Shown here one piece after another: positions 1 through 6,032 of a DNA stretch of 9,384 nucleotides. A program made the position numbers and the translations under genes. Source of the stretch: JBFXEO01 sp050180015. Lineage in GTDB: Bacteria > Bacteroidota > Bacteroidia > Bacteroidales > Tenuifilaceae. Below the pieces are notes generated by a model. The model searched no databases and had not been told where the DNA came from. It saw only the letters and a list, made by a program, of their open reading frames with translations. Within the stretch, counting starts at the first letter, position 1; each line of letters begins with the position of its first letter. The stretch is from NCBI GenBank assembly GCA_050180015.1, contig JBFXEO010000108.1:1-9384 (forward strand). The letters are read 5' to 3'.

Positions 1-1
1 C

Positions 2-1369
2 GTTAGGGTTGGTTTTGGCAACTACTCCATGCCACTCCTAGAGGCATACTACAACAGCAACCGAGACCCAAACTACATGTACGGGGTTTGGGCTCAGCAT
101 AACTCATCGGTAGGCAAAGTAAAACTCGAAAACGACAAAAAGGTTGATGCCGACTTCGGGAATACCAACCTTATGCTGTTCGGCAAAAAGATGTTTGCCG
201 ATAAAATTATTCGGGGTGAAATAGGCTACTCCAACCTGCAAAAAACATACTACGGTTACGACTTTAAAAACACCGCGGTAACCCCGAATTCCGACAAGCA
301 AAGGGTAAACCGGGTGAATGCCAACATTGAATTCACTACCACACAGAAGGATTCGGCCCACCTAAATTACAGTATTCTGTCGCAATTTGAACATCTTAGC
401 GATAAGTTTGATATGCAGGAAAACAAAATCGGGGCAGCGTTTGCGATGAATAAATATGTGGAACAGGAGCAGTTTGGCGGAGAAATTTCACTGGTTCATT
501 ACATGCAGAACAACTCGCTCGATTCGGGCAATAATACCATATTCAAACTTTCCCCGTGGATTCACTTCTTCGGCCCGCAATGGAGGGCCATTGCGGGTGT
601 AGGGATAATCTACGACTCCAACACAGAAACCAACAACACCTACTTTTTCCCAAAAGCATACATATCCTACGATGTTGTCAGCCATTACTTCATCCCCTAC
701 ATAGAGATCGGGGGATTCCTCGAAGAGAACTCATACTCCAAAATTCTTACGGAGAACCCGTACATCCAGCCCGGACTAGATGTTTGGAATACAGCGCACA
801 AGATGGTTTTAACAGGCGGAATTAAGGGAAAATTTAGCTCAACGGTATCGTACAACCTGCTGGCATCATACTCAATCATCGACAGCATGTACTTTTTCGT
901 AAATACCAGCTTAAACGCCAGCAACCCGCTCATGAATAGGTTTAACGCGGTTTTCGACAACGTGGAGCAAACAAGAATACTGGGTGAGCTCACCGTTGCC
1001 CCAACCGAAAAGTTCAACATACTGCTACATGCAGAATACTTTGACTACAAAATGAAAAACATTGAACATCCCTGGTTTAAACCCGACTACACCGCGTTTA
1101 TCAGCCTCCGCTACAGCCTAAAAGACAAACTGGTAACAAATATCCAAATTTACTCCAACGGGAAAAGATGGGTCAACGGACTAAACGGTTCTGCCCCGTT
1201 TAAGATGGACAGCTATATAGATGTCAACCTGGGATTCGAGTATAGCTATAACCAACGGCTTTCGGCATTCATCAATTTAAACAACCTAACCTCAGAAAGA
1301 TACGAGGAGTGGTATCTGTACCCTGCATTCAGGCTGAGCGTACAGCTGGGAGCCACCTATAAATTTTAG
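2..1369 (+). CDS. Outer-membrane beta-barrel protein, TonB-dependent receptor-like (3' part only)
   Basis: The reading frame is open from base 2, so the ATG at 29 is an internal methionine and the gene begins before the window; 455 residues are visible. They show the alternating polar/aromatic strand pattern of a large beta-barrel, with strands such as YGVWAQHNSS, IQIYSNGKRWV and FINLNNLTSERYEEWYLYP. The protein ends in LSVQLGATYKF, a terminal strand closing in phenylalanine as outer-membrane barrels need for BAM-dependent insertion. The NLTSxRYEEWxxYP stretch just before the end resembles the C-terminus of Bacteroidota TonB-dependent receptor barrels. The plug domain and TonB box would lie upstream and cannot be checked, so the substrate is unknown. 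A plain porin-like barrel is the alternative. No intrinsic terminator with a T-tract follows the stop codon. The barrel assignment is strong; the TonB-dependent assignment is moderate. Confidence 0.8.
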   Translation, partial: VRVGFGNYSMPLLEAYYNSNRDPNYMYGVWAQHNSSVGKVKLENDKKVDADFGNTNLMLFGKKMFADKIIRGEIGYSNLQKTYYGYDFKNTAVTPNSDKQRVNRVNANIEFTTTQKDSAHLNYSILSQFEHLSDKFDMQENKIGAAFAMNKYVEQEQFGGEISLVHYMQNNSLDSGNNTIFKLSPWIHFFGPQWRAIAGVGIIYDSNTETNNTYFFPKAYISYDVVSHYFIPYIEIGGFLEENSYSKILTENPYIQPGLDVWNTAHKMVLTGGIKGKFSSTVSYNLLASYSIIDSMYFFVNTSLNASNPLMNRFNAVFDNVEQTRILGELTVAPTEKFNILLHAEYFDYKMKNIEHPWFKPDYTAFISLRYSLKDKLVTNIQIYSNGKRWVNGLNGSAPFKMDSYIDVNLGFEYSYNQRLSAFINLNNLTSERYEEWYLYPAFRLSVQLGATYKF

Positions 1370-1516
1370 GTGGGAACTCCAACCTGAGCATTATAAAATT
1401 ACCCACCGGAGAGCAGCAGGTGATCGTTCGTCAAAAACATATTATATTTCTACACATCAGTACGTTACATATTACAAAAAGTATCGGCAAAGTAAGTAAG
1501 TAACCAATATTTTTCC

Positions 1517-1524
1517 TACTTTTG
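1517..1524 (+). promoter_or_regulatory. Possible -7 element upstream of gyrB
   Basis: TACTTTTG matches the Bacteroidota -7 consensus TAnnTTTG exactly and lies about 70 bases before the gyrB start, in an A/T-rich leader. No good TTTG -33 element is present at the usual spacing upstream; a short (AAGT)3 repeat occupies 1490-1501. The call therefore rests on the -7 element alone. Confidence 0.4.
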
Positions 1525-1593
1525 TTAGATTTTATTTGGATAGAAAAAATCAAACCATCACGGAAAAAATTTGTACTTATTTTACTTTAAAAT

Positions 1594-3582
1594 ATGAGCG
1601 ATAACAGTAACGAGGTAAACACAAACGGAAAGAACAACGGTAAATCGGATTACCGGGCCGACAGCATTCAGGTACTGGAAGGATTAGAGGCAGTAAGATT
1701 GCGGCCTGCAATGTACATTGGCGATACCGGGAGTAAAGGGTTGCACCATCTGGTTTACGAAGTGGTTGATAATTCTATTGATGAAGCGCTTGCAGGGTAC
1801 TGCAATAAAATTGACGTAACTATAAACGAAGACGGCTCCATTACGGTTTCCGATAATGGAAGAGGTATTCCTGTTGATTTCCACGAAAAGGAAAAAAAGT
1901 CGGCACTCGAGGTCGTGCTAACCGTTTTACATGCCGGGGGAAAATTCGACAAGGACAGCTACAAGGTATCGGGTGGTTTACACGGCGTAGGCGTTTCATG
2001 CGTAAATGCACTTTCGGTTAAGCTGATGGCCGAGGTTCACCGCGATGGTAAAATTTACCGGCAGGAGTACTCCCGGGGAAAAGCATTAACAGAGCTACAG
2101 GTTGCCGGAAGCGATGAAAATACTGGAACTATCATCACATTCCTCCCCGATGAGCAAATTTTTACCCAGACCACAATTTTCAACTTCGAAATTTTGGCCT
2201 CCCGCCTTCGCGAATTGGCATTCCTCAACAAGGGGATTCAACTGACACTGACCGATAAACGGGAATTGCTTGAAAATGGCGAATCGCACTTTCGTTACGA
2301 GGAGTTCCACTCGCAGGATGGGTTAAAAGAATTTATCAGGTTTTTGGACGGCAACAGGGAATGTTTAACCGAAAAAGTAATCTACATAGAATCTGACAAA
2401 AGTGATGTTCCCGTTGAAGTAGCAATGCAGTACAACGTATCGTTTTCCGAGAATGTGCACTCATACGTAAACAACATCAACACAATAGAAGGCGGTACAC
2501 ATTTAACCGGATTCCGAAGGGCGCTCACCCGAACGCTTAAAAAGTACGCCGAGGATTCCGGGATGCTATCCAAGCTGAAATTCGATATTAATGGTGACGA
2601 TTTCCGCGAAGGTCTAACCGCCGTTATATCCGTAAAAGTTGCCGAGCCCCAATTCGAGGGTCAAACTAAAACCAAACTCGGAAACCCGGAGGTCAGCTTG
2701 GCTGTAGATCAGGCAGTGAGCGAAGCCCTATCCAACTACCTGGAGGAAAACCCGAGAGATGCCCGAAATATTGTTCAAAAAGTAATACTGGCCGCCCAGG
2801 CCAGACATGCCGCCCGTAAGGCAAGGGAATTGGTGCAACGGAAAACCGTACTTTCCGGATCGGGGCTACCCGGTAAACTTTCCGACTGCTCGGAGAAAGA
2901 CCCAACACATACCGAGATGTACCTGGTTGAGGGTGATTCAGCAGGCGGAACCGCCAAGCAGGGAAGAGATAGAAGCTTTCAGGCAATTCTTCCGCTAAGG
3001 GGCAAAATCCTGAATGTGGAAAAGGCCATGCAGCACAAAATATTCGAGAATGAAGAAATTAAGAACATATTTACCGCCCTTGGAGTAAGCATTGGAACCG
3101 ACGAAGATAGCAAAGCGCTAAACCTTACAGGTTTAAGGTATAATAAAATCATTATTATGACCGATGCCGATGTTGATGGTAGCCATATATCAACGTTAAT
3201 AATGACTTTCTTCTTCCGCCACATGACCGATCTTATCAACAAGGGTCACCTTTACATTGCAACGCCCCCGCTTTATCTCGTAAAAAAAGGAAAAGATGAA
3301 CGCTACTGCTGGAATGAGGAAGAACGCCTAAAAGCAGTGGAGGAAATAGGTAAGGGCCGCGAGGGTAGTGTACATGTTCAGCGTTACAAAGGTCTCGGAG
3401 AAATGAACGCCGAGCAGCTGTGGGAAACAACCATGAATCCTGCTACCCGGATTCTCCGTCAGGTAACAATCGAAAGTGCCGCCGAGGCCGATAGGATTTT
3501 CTCCATGTTAATGGGCGATGAAGTACCTCCCCGAAGAGAGTTCATAGAGACACATGCCAAGTACGCAAAAATTGATATTTAG
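1594..3582 (+). CDS. gyrB: DNA gyrase subunit B
   Basis: This is the ATPase subunit of type IIA topoisomerase (GyrA2GyrB2), which introduces negative supercoils using ATP in the cytoplasm. It has 662 residues and is the short form, without the long insertion seen in E. coli GyrB. All key motifs are present. In the GHKL ATPase they are YEVVDNSIDEA (catalytic E56, Mg-binding N60), DNGRGIP (D87) and GGLHGVG (127-133); the transducer QTK loop lysine is K359. The Toprim metal site has EGDSAGG (E446, D448) and DADVDG (524-529, with D526 and D528). PLRGKILNVEKA (467-478) and RYKGLGEMN (597-605) follow. R150 aligns with the coumarin-contacting Arg136 of E. coli, and D448 and K471 align with the quinolone-region Asp426 and Lys447, so no resistance substitution is evident at these positions. 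The start is the ATG at 1594; an Asn/Lys-rich leader of about 20 residues precedes the conserved core, and no Shine-Dalgarno sequence is seen. ParE is the only close alternative; the GyrB-like QRDR and family length favour GyrB. Confidence 0.98.
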   Translation: MSDNSNEVNTNGKNNGKSDYRADSIQVLEGLEAVRLRPAMYIGDTGSKGLHHLVYEVVDNSIDEALAGYCNKIDVTINEDGSITVSDNGRGIPVDFHEKEKKSALEVVLTVLHAGGKFDKDSYKVSGGLHGVGVSCVNALSVKLMAEVHRDGKIYRQEYSRGKALTELQVAGSDENTGTIITFLPDEQIFTQTTIFNFEILASRLRELAFLNKGIQLTLTDKRELLENGESHFRYEEFHSQDGLKEFIRFLDGNRECLTEKVIYIESDKSDVPVEVAMQYNVSFSENVHSYVNNINTIEGGTHLTGFRRALTRTLKKYAEDSGMLSKLKFDINGDDFREGLTAVISVKVAEPQFEGQTKTKLGNPEVSLAVDQAVSEALSNYLEENPRDARNIVQKVILAAQARHAARKARELVQRKTVLSGSGLPGKLSDCSEKDPTHTEMYLVEGDSAGGTAKQGRDRSFQAILPLRGKILNVEKAMQHKIFENEEIKNIFTALGVSIGTDEDSKALNLTGLRYNKIIIMTDADVDGSHISTLIMTFFFRHMTDLINKGHLYIATPPLYLVKKGKDERYCWNEEERLKAVEEIGKGREGSVHVQRYKGLGEMNAEQLWETTMNPATRILRQVTIESAAEADRIFSMLMGDEVPPRREFIETHAKYAKIDI

Positions 3583-3595
3583 GGGTATTGCCAAA

Positions 3596-3638
3596 GGGTA
3601 AATTAAAAGGCTGCAAATTGCAGCCTTTTAATTTACTC
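3596..3638. terminator. Bidirectional intrinsic terminator between gyrB and the MORN-repeat gene
   Basis: A near-perfect inverted repeat has arms at 3596-3615 and 3619-3638 around a 3-base loop. Nineteen of the 20 pairs are Watson-Crick and one is a G-T wobble. The GC core (GGCTGC/GCAGCC) is flanked by AAAA on the left and TTTT on the right, so each strand has a U-run after the core. It lies 13 bases after the gyrB stop. The right arm contains the stop codon (3628-3630) and the last three sense codons of the converging minus-strand gene. Serving both convergent genes is the simplest reading. Confidence 0.88.
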
Positions 3639-4818
3639 CGGTGCTGGGTATAAACTGTCTGGTGAGAATTGCGTTAGCATCGTACAGCCATTTTACTACG
3701 GCAGGCTTACCGTTCCAGTACAGAATTCGCCCTGCTACACTTCCATTGGGGTACAATGTTGTCCATATACCATTGAACTTATCATCTATATACAATCCCG
3801 ATAAGAGAAGGTTGCCGTCCTTACCGAAATAATACCAAGATCCACAAGCCTTCCCCCCCCGGTATTCACCAACCTGTTTTAGCTGTCCATTTTCATGGTA
3901 AATTTTCCATAGCCCCTCCAGCTCTCCGTGGGTAAAAACACCTTTACTATGAGTTTGACCATCAGGGTAAAAACTTCTCCACTCCCCTTCCTTCCCATCG
4001 TTTAAATACTGGCCACGCTCTAATACATTTCCATTCTCGAAAAATTCGACATAATCTCCCTGCCGGACACCTCTATCAAAGTGTGATACTACATTAACGT
4101 TTCCCGATTCGAAATAGCCTATCAAGACTCCATCTACAACCCCATCAACATAGTAAGCCTTCCTTAATACTTTTCCGCTTTTATAGTATGTATAAAGGGT
4201 ATCGGTATATTTCCCTTTAAATTTTGTGCCGGAATAATTCAACTCCCCCGTTTCATAAAATGTTCTCCAAACCCCGTTAAGCGTATCATTCCTGTACTCC
4301 GATATTAGCTGCGGTTGTCCATTAATGGTGTAAACTTCCGTCAATCCATTAAGTACCCCATCCCTGTATGCCGATTTTGTATCGGCCATTCCGTTGGAAT
4401 GGTAGGTAATCAAATCGCCTTCTGGTTTATTGCCATGATACGTTCCCGTTTGGTACAGTGTACCATCGGGGTTCCAAAAAGTAAAACTACCTTCCTTTAA
4501 TCCGTACCGGTATGCCACCACGCTTTTTCTGGCACCGGTTGGAAAATATGTAAGCCACACGCTATCGGGTTTCCCATCTTTATAGTACCCTTCCTGGTTA
4601 ATTCTACCATTATCATAGTAATAGTAGTAATTTCCCTGCCGTATGGAGTCGCCGTTGATTACTACGCCCTGATACTTTTCCTTCAAAAGGCCATTAATGC
4701 CATTTTTTTCGACAAAAAAGAAAGACTGTCCATGGGATATTTTCATGGATAAGAGGCTTACGAACAAAGCTATAATCCTTAACTTACTCAGGGTATTTAG
4801 TTTACTATGGCTTGCCAA
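3628..4818 (-). CDS. Secreted MORN/YwqK-type repeat protein, 13 repeats of 24 residues
   Basis: The product is a 396-residue exported protein. Residues 1-31 look like a signal peptide: Lys/Arg at 6-14, hydrophobic IIALFVSLLS at 15-24, then ISHGQ. Residues 60-371 form thirteen consecutive units of exactly 24 residues with the pattern xxGxWxxYxxNGxLxxxGxYxxGx, for example LEGLWKIYHENGQLKQVGEY; residues 372-396 are a degenerate last unit. This is the MORN-variant (YwqK-like) fold, a beta-hairpin repeat seen in envelope proteins of Bacteroidota; the family name does not give a biochemical activity. The start is a TTG that directly follows an in-frame TAA (4819-4821). No ATG lies upstream of the signal sequence, and the first ATG (residue 25) would remove it. 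The gene overlaps the upstream chaperone gene by 14 bp, which suggests co-transcription and translational coupling. A G8 run lies in codons 320-322 (finding below). Gene reality and fold are well supported; the role is unknown. Confidence 0.85.
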   Translation of the reverse strand: MASHSKLNTLSKLRIIALFVSLLSMKISHGQSFFFVEKNGINGLLKEKYQGVVINGDSIRQGNYYYYYDNGRINQEGYYKDGKPDSVWLTYFPTGARKSVVAYRYGLKEGSFTFWNPDGTLYQTGTYHGNKPEGDLITYHSNGMADTKSAYRDGVLNGLTEVYTINGQPQLISEYRNDTLNGVWRTFYETGELNYSGTKFKGKYTDTLYTYYKSGKVLRKAYYVDGVVDGVLIGYFESGNVNVVSHFDRGVRQGDYVEFFENGNVLERGQYLNDGKEGEWRSFYPDGQTHSKGVFTHGELEGLWKIYHENGQLKQVGEYRGGKACGSWYYFGKDGNLLLSGLYIDDKFNGIWTTLYPNGSVAGRILYWNGKPAVVKWLYDANAILTRQFIPSTGVN

Positions 4819-5665
4819 TTACTGTATCGGGAGCAACAGCCTTGCTATCGCCTTTAACCTCAATTACAATTTGAGCCCCTTCCAACGGAAACTTTGGGCC
4901 ATAGTCAACTATTGCGGCTAAAGCATAGGTACCTGGTTGCAAATCGTTGGGTAAAACCAGCTCTATTGATCTGCTCATTTTAGGGAAAATTTCGTATTCC
5001 TGAACAGAAAATTGCTTTTCCTCGGTAGTAATCATGTTCGAGGCAAGTAAAAATACTTTACAGGTTGAAATTTTATCGCCTAAGTTCTCCAGGGTGGCTG
5101 TAAATTTTCTCTCAGGTTCTCCCGGGTTTGTTATTTCAACCAGGTTGCTAATCTTCAATGATTGATTGGAATTGGATCGGGGCGATTGGTACACCTGCAC
5201 CCCAATTCTGCCCGTAACCGCAATTCCTGCCCCAAGGGTCTTATCCGCACTCCACGAAGTTTGTTCACGGGTGGGCTGTATGTACAGCATACACCATGCC
5301 GCGTTATACTCTTCGCCCGGAACCAGCATTGTAACCTGCAGCTGAATATCATCGCCCGGATTAAGCTCAAAAAAGGAGGGGTTAACGTTGATCCAATTTG
5401 CGCACGAACGCTTTGTGGAGTTTGGCGGCAACGTTTTCTTCTCGCCTAAGCTTGAGGGTAAAAAATCGGCCAATGCAATAGTGTAAGACACCTTTCTACT
5501 GCTATGATTTTTAACGCTAATTGTTTTGATTTGACTGGTTGCTGGTTCTGCATCGAATTCCAGCCTAACAGGCGCAACTTCGAAATCCTGAGCTAGGGAA
5601 ACAGCATGTATTGAAGTTAATCCAAGGATTAAAAGCATCCTAACCTTAAAGTTCACCTTGAGCAT
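4805..5665 (-). CDS. PapD-like periplasmic chaperone (two Ig-like domains)
   Basis: The product is a 286-residue exported protein. Residues 1-26 form a clear signal peptide (KVR, then MLLILGLTSIHAVSLAQ), with likely cleavage before DFEVAPVRLEF. The mature N-terminus resembles the first strands of pilus-chaperone or DUF916-type Ig domains: VAPVRLEFDAEP followed by TISVKNHSSRKVSYTI. Next comes WINVNPSFFELNPGDDIQLQV, the 'PsxfxLxPGxxxxxxV' motif common to this superfamily. The second domain, about residues 169-270, ends in LQPGTYALAAIVDYG and a final strand. In characterised chaperone-usher systems such proteins donate a strand to unfolded fibre subunits in the periplasm; that role here is inferred. 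The ATG at 5663-5665 lies about 22 bases from the predicted transcription start. The gene is first in a two-gene unit with the MORN-repeat gene. Alternatives are another Ig-like envelope protein or a DUF916-type surface protein lacking its anchor. Confidence 0.72.
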   Translation of the reverse strand: MLKVNFKVRMLLILGLTSIHAVSLAQDFEVAPVRLEFDAEPATSQIKTISVKNHSSRKVSYTIALADFLPSSLGEKKTLPPNSTKRSCANWINVNPSFFELNPGDDIQLQVTMLVPGEEYNAAWCMLYIQPTREQTSWSADKTLGAGIAVTGRIGVQVYQSPRSNSNQSLKISNLVEITNPGEPERKFTATLENLGDKISTCKVFLLASNMITTEEKQFSVQEYEIFPKMSRSIELVLPNDLQPGTYALAAIVDYGPKFPLEGAQIVIEVKGDSKAVAPDTVIGKP

Positions 5666-5694
5666 AGTCGGTACTATTTAACAATTTATCATTA

Positions 5695-5724
5695 CGAAAG
5701 TATGACAAAAAAACTTAAAACAAA
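5695..5724 (-). promoter_or_regulatory. Predicted promoter of the chaperone/MORN operon
   Basis: Read on the minus strand, TTTG (5724-5721), an 18-base spacer and TACTTTCG (5702-5695) match the Bacteroidota promoter pattern TTTG / TAnnTTTG at 11 of 12 scored elements, the one mismatch being C for T in the -7 element. Transcription would begin near 5688, leaving a leader of about 22 bases before the ATG at 5665. Confidence 0.5.
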
Positions 5725-5975
5725 ACTCTAATTTTAACTCTATGCAGGGAAAATCTTAAAGATCAAATATAAACAAAATATGTTTCAGAAAAAATTATGC
5801 CGATATTTAAAGACTTTTTGGGTTACCGGTAGAGCAGAGGAAATTACTTCGGTTTGTTCTGTTATTGACTATACCTGGTTCCCCAGCATTTAACTTCTTC
5901 CTATTTGCTTTCCGTAAGTATGCTCAAACAATTTCTGTATATCCACTCAACCCCTAAAAAATACATACAATATGC

Positions 5976-6005
5976 TTTACCTTACGAAAACTTTAAGTAA
6001 GTTTG
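5976..6005 (+). promoter_or_regulatory. Predicted promoter of the sensor-phosphatase gene
   Basis: TTTA (5976-5979, one mismatch to TTTG), an 18-base spacer and TAAGTTTG (5998-6005, an exact TAnnTTTG) fit the Bacteroidota promoter pattern, with the same spacing as the predicted divergent promoter. Transcription would begin near 6012, about 21 bases before the TTG start at 6033, which supports that start over the ATG at 6060. Confidence 0.55.
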
Positions 6006-6032
6006 GAATAAAATTACCAATAAGCTCAAAAG

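Larger units (their letters stand above)
5666..6032. other. Divergent intergenic region, 367 bp, A/T-rich
   Basis: This spacer lies between the divergently read chaperone and phosphatase genes. It holds one plausible promoter for each direction, at its two ends. The middle (about 5725-5970) shows no convincing gene, RNA, repeat array or terminator. The only start-to-stop frame I checked there, 37 codons at 5780-5893, has no protein-like features. TTACGAAA occurs at both ends (5692-5699 and 5982-5989), overlapping or next to the two promoters, but at this size and base composition it may be chance. Confidence 0.6.

Noticed and set aside
29..31. ATG at 29 as the true start of the first gene
   Set aside because: The frame is open and barrel-like (VRVGFGNYS) back to base 2, so this is an internal methionine of a gene cut by the window edge.
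1369..1407. GGTGGG/CCCACC inverted repeat after the barrel gene as a terminator
   Set aside because: The stem is only 6 bp with a 27-base loop and no T-run follows.
2693..2986. 97-codon minus-strand ORF inside gyrB
   Set aside because: It is antisense to strongly conserved gyrB coding sequence, with proline- and serine-rich nonsense content.
1594..3582. Drug-resistance substitution in GyrB
   Set aside because: The positions equivalent to E. coli Arg136, Asp426 and Lys447 carry the usual residues.
5780..5893. 37-codon plus-strand ORF in the divergent intergenic region
   Set aside because: It has no recognisable motif, signal peptide or promoter of its own, and its composition looks like translated intergenic DNA.
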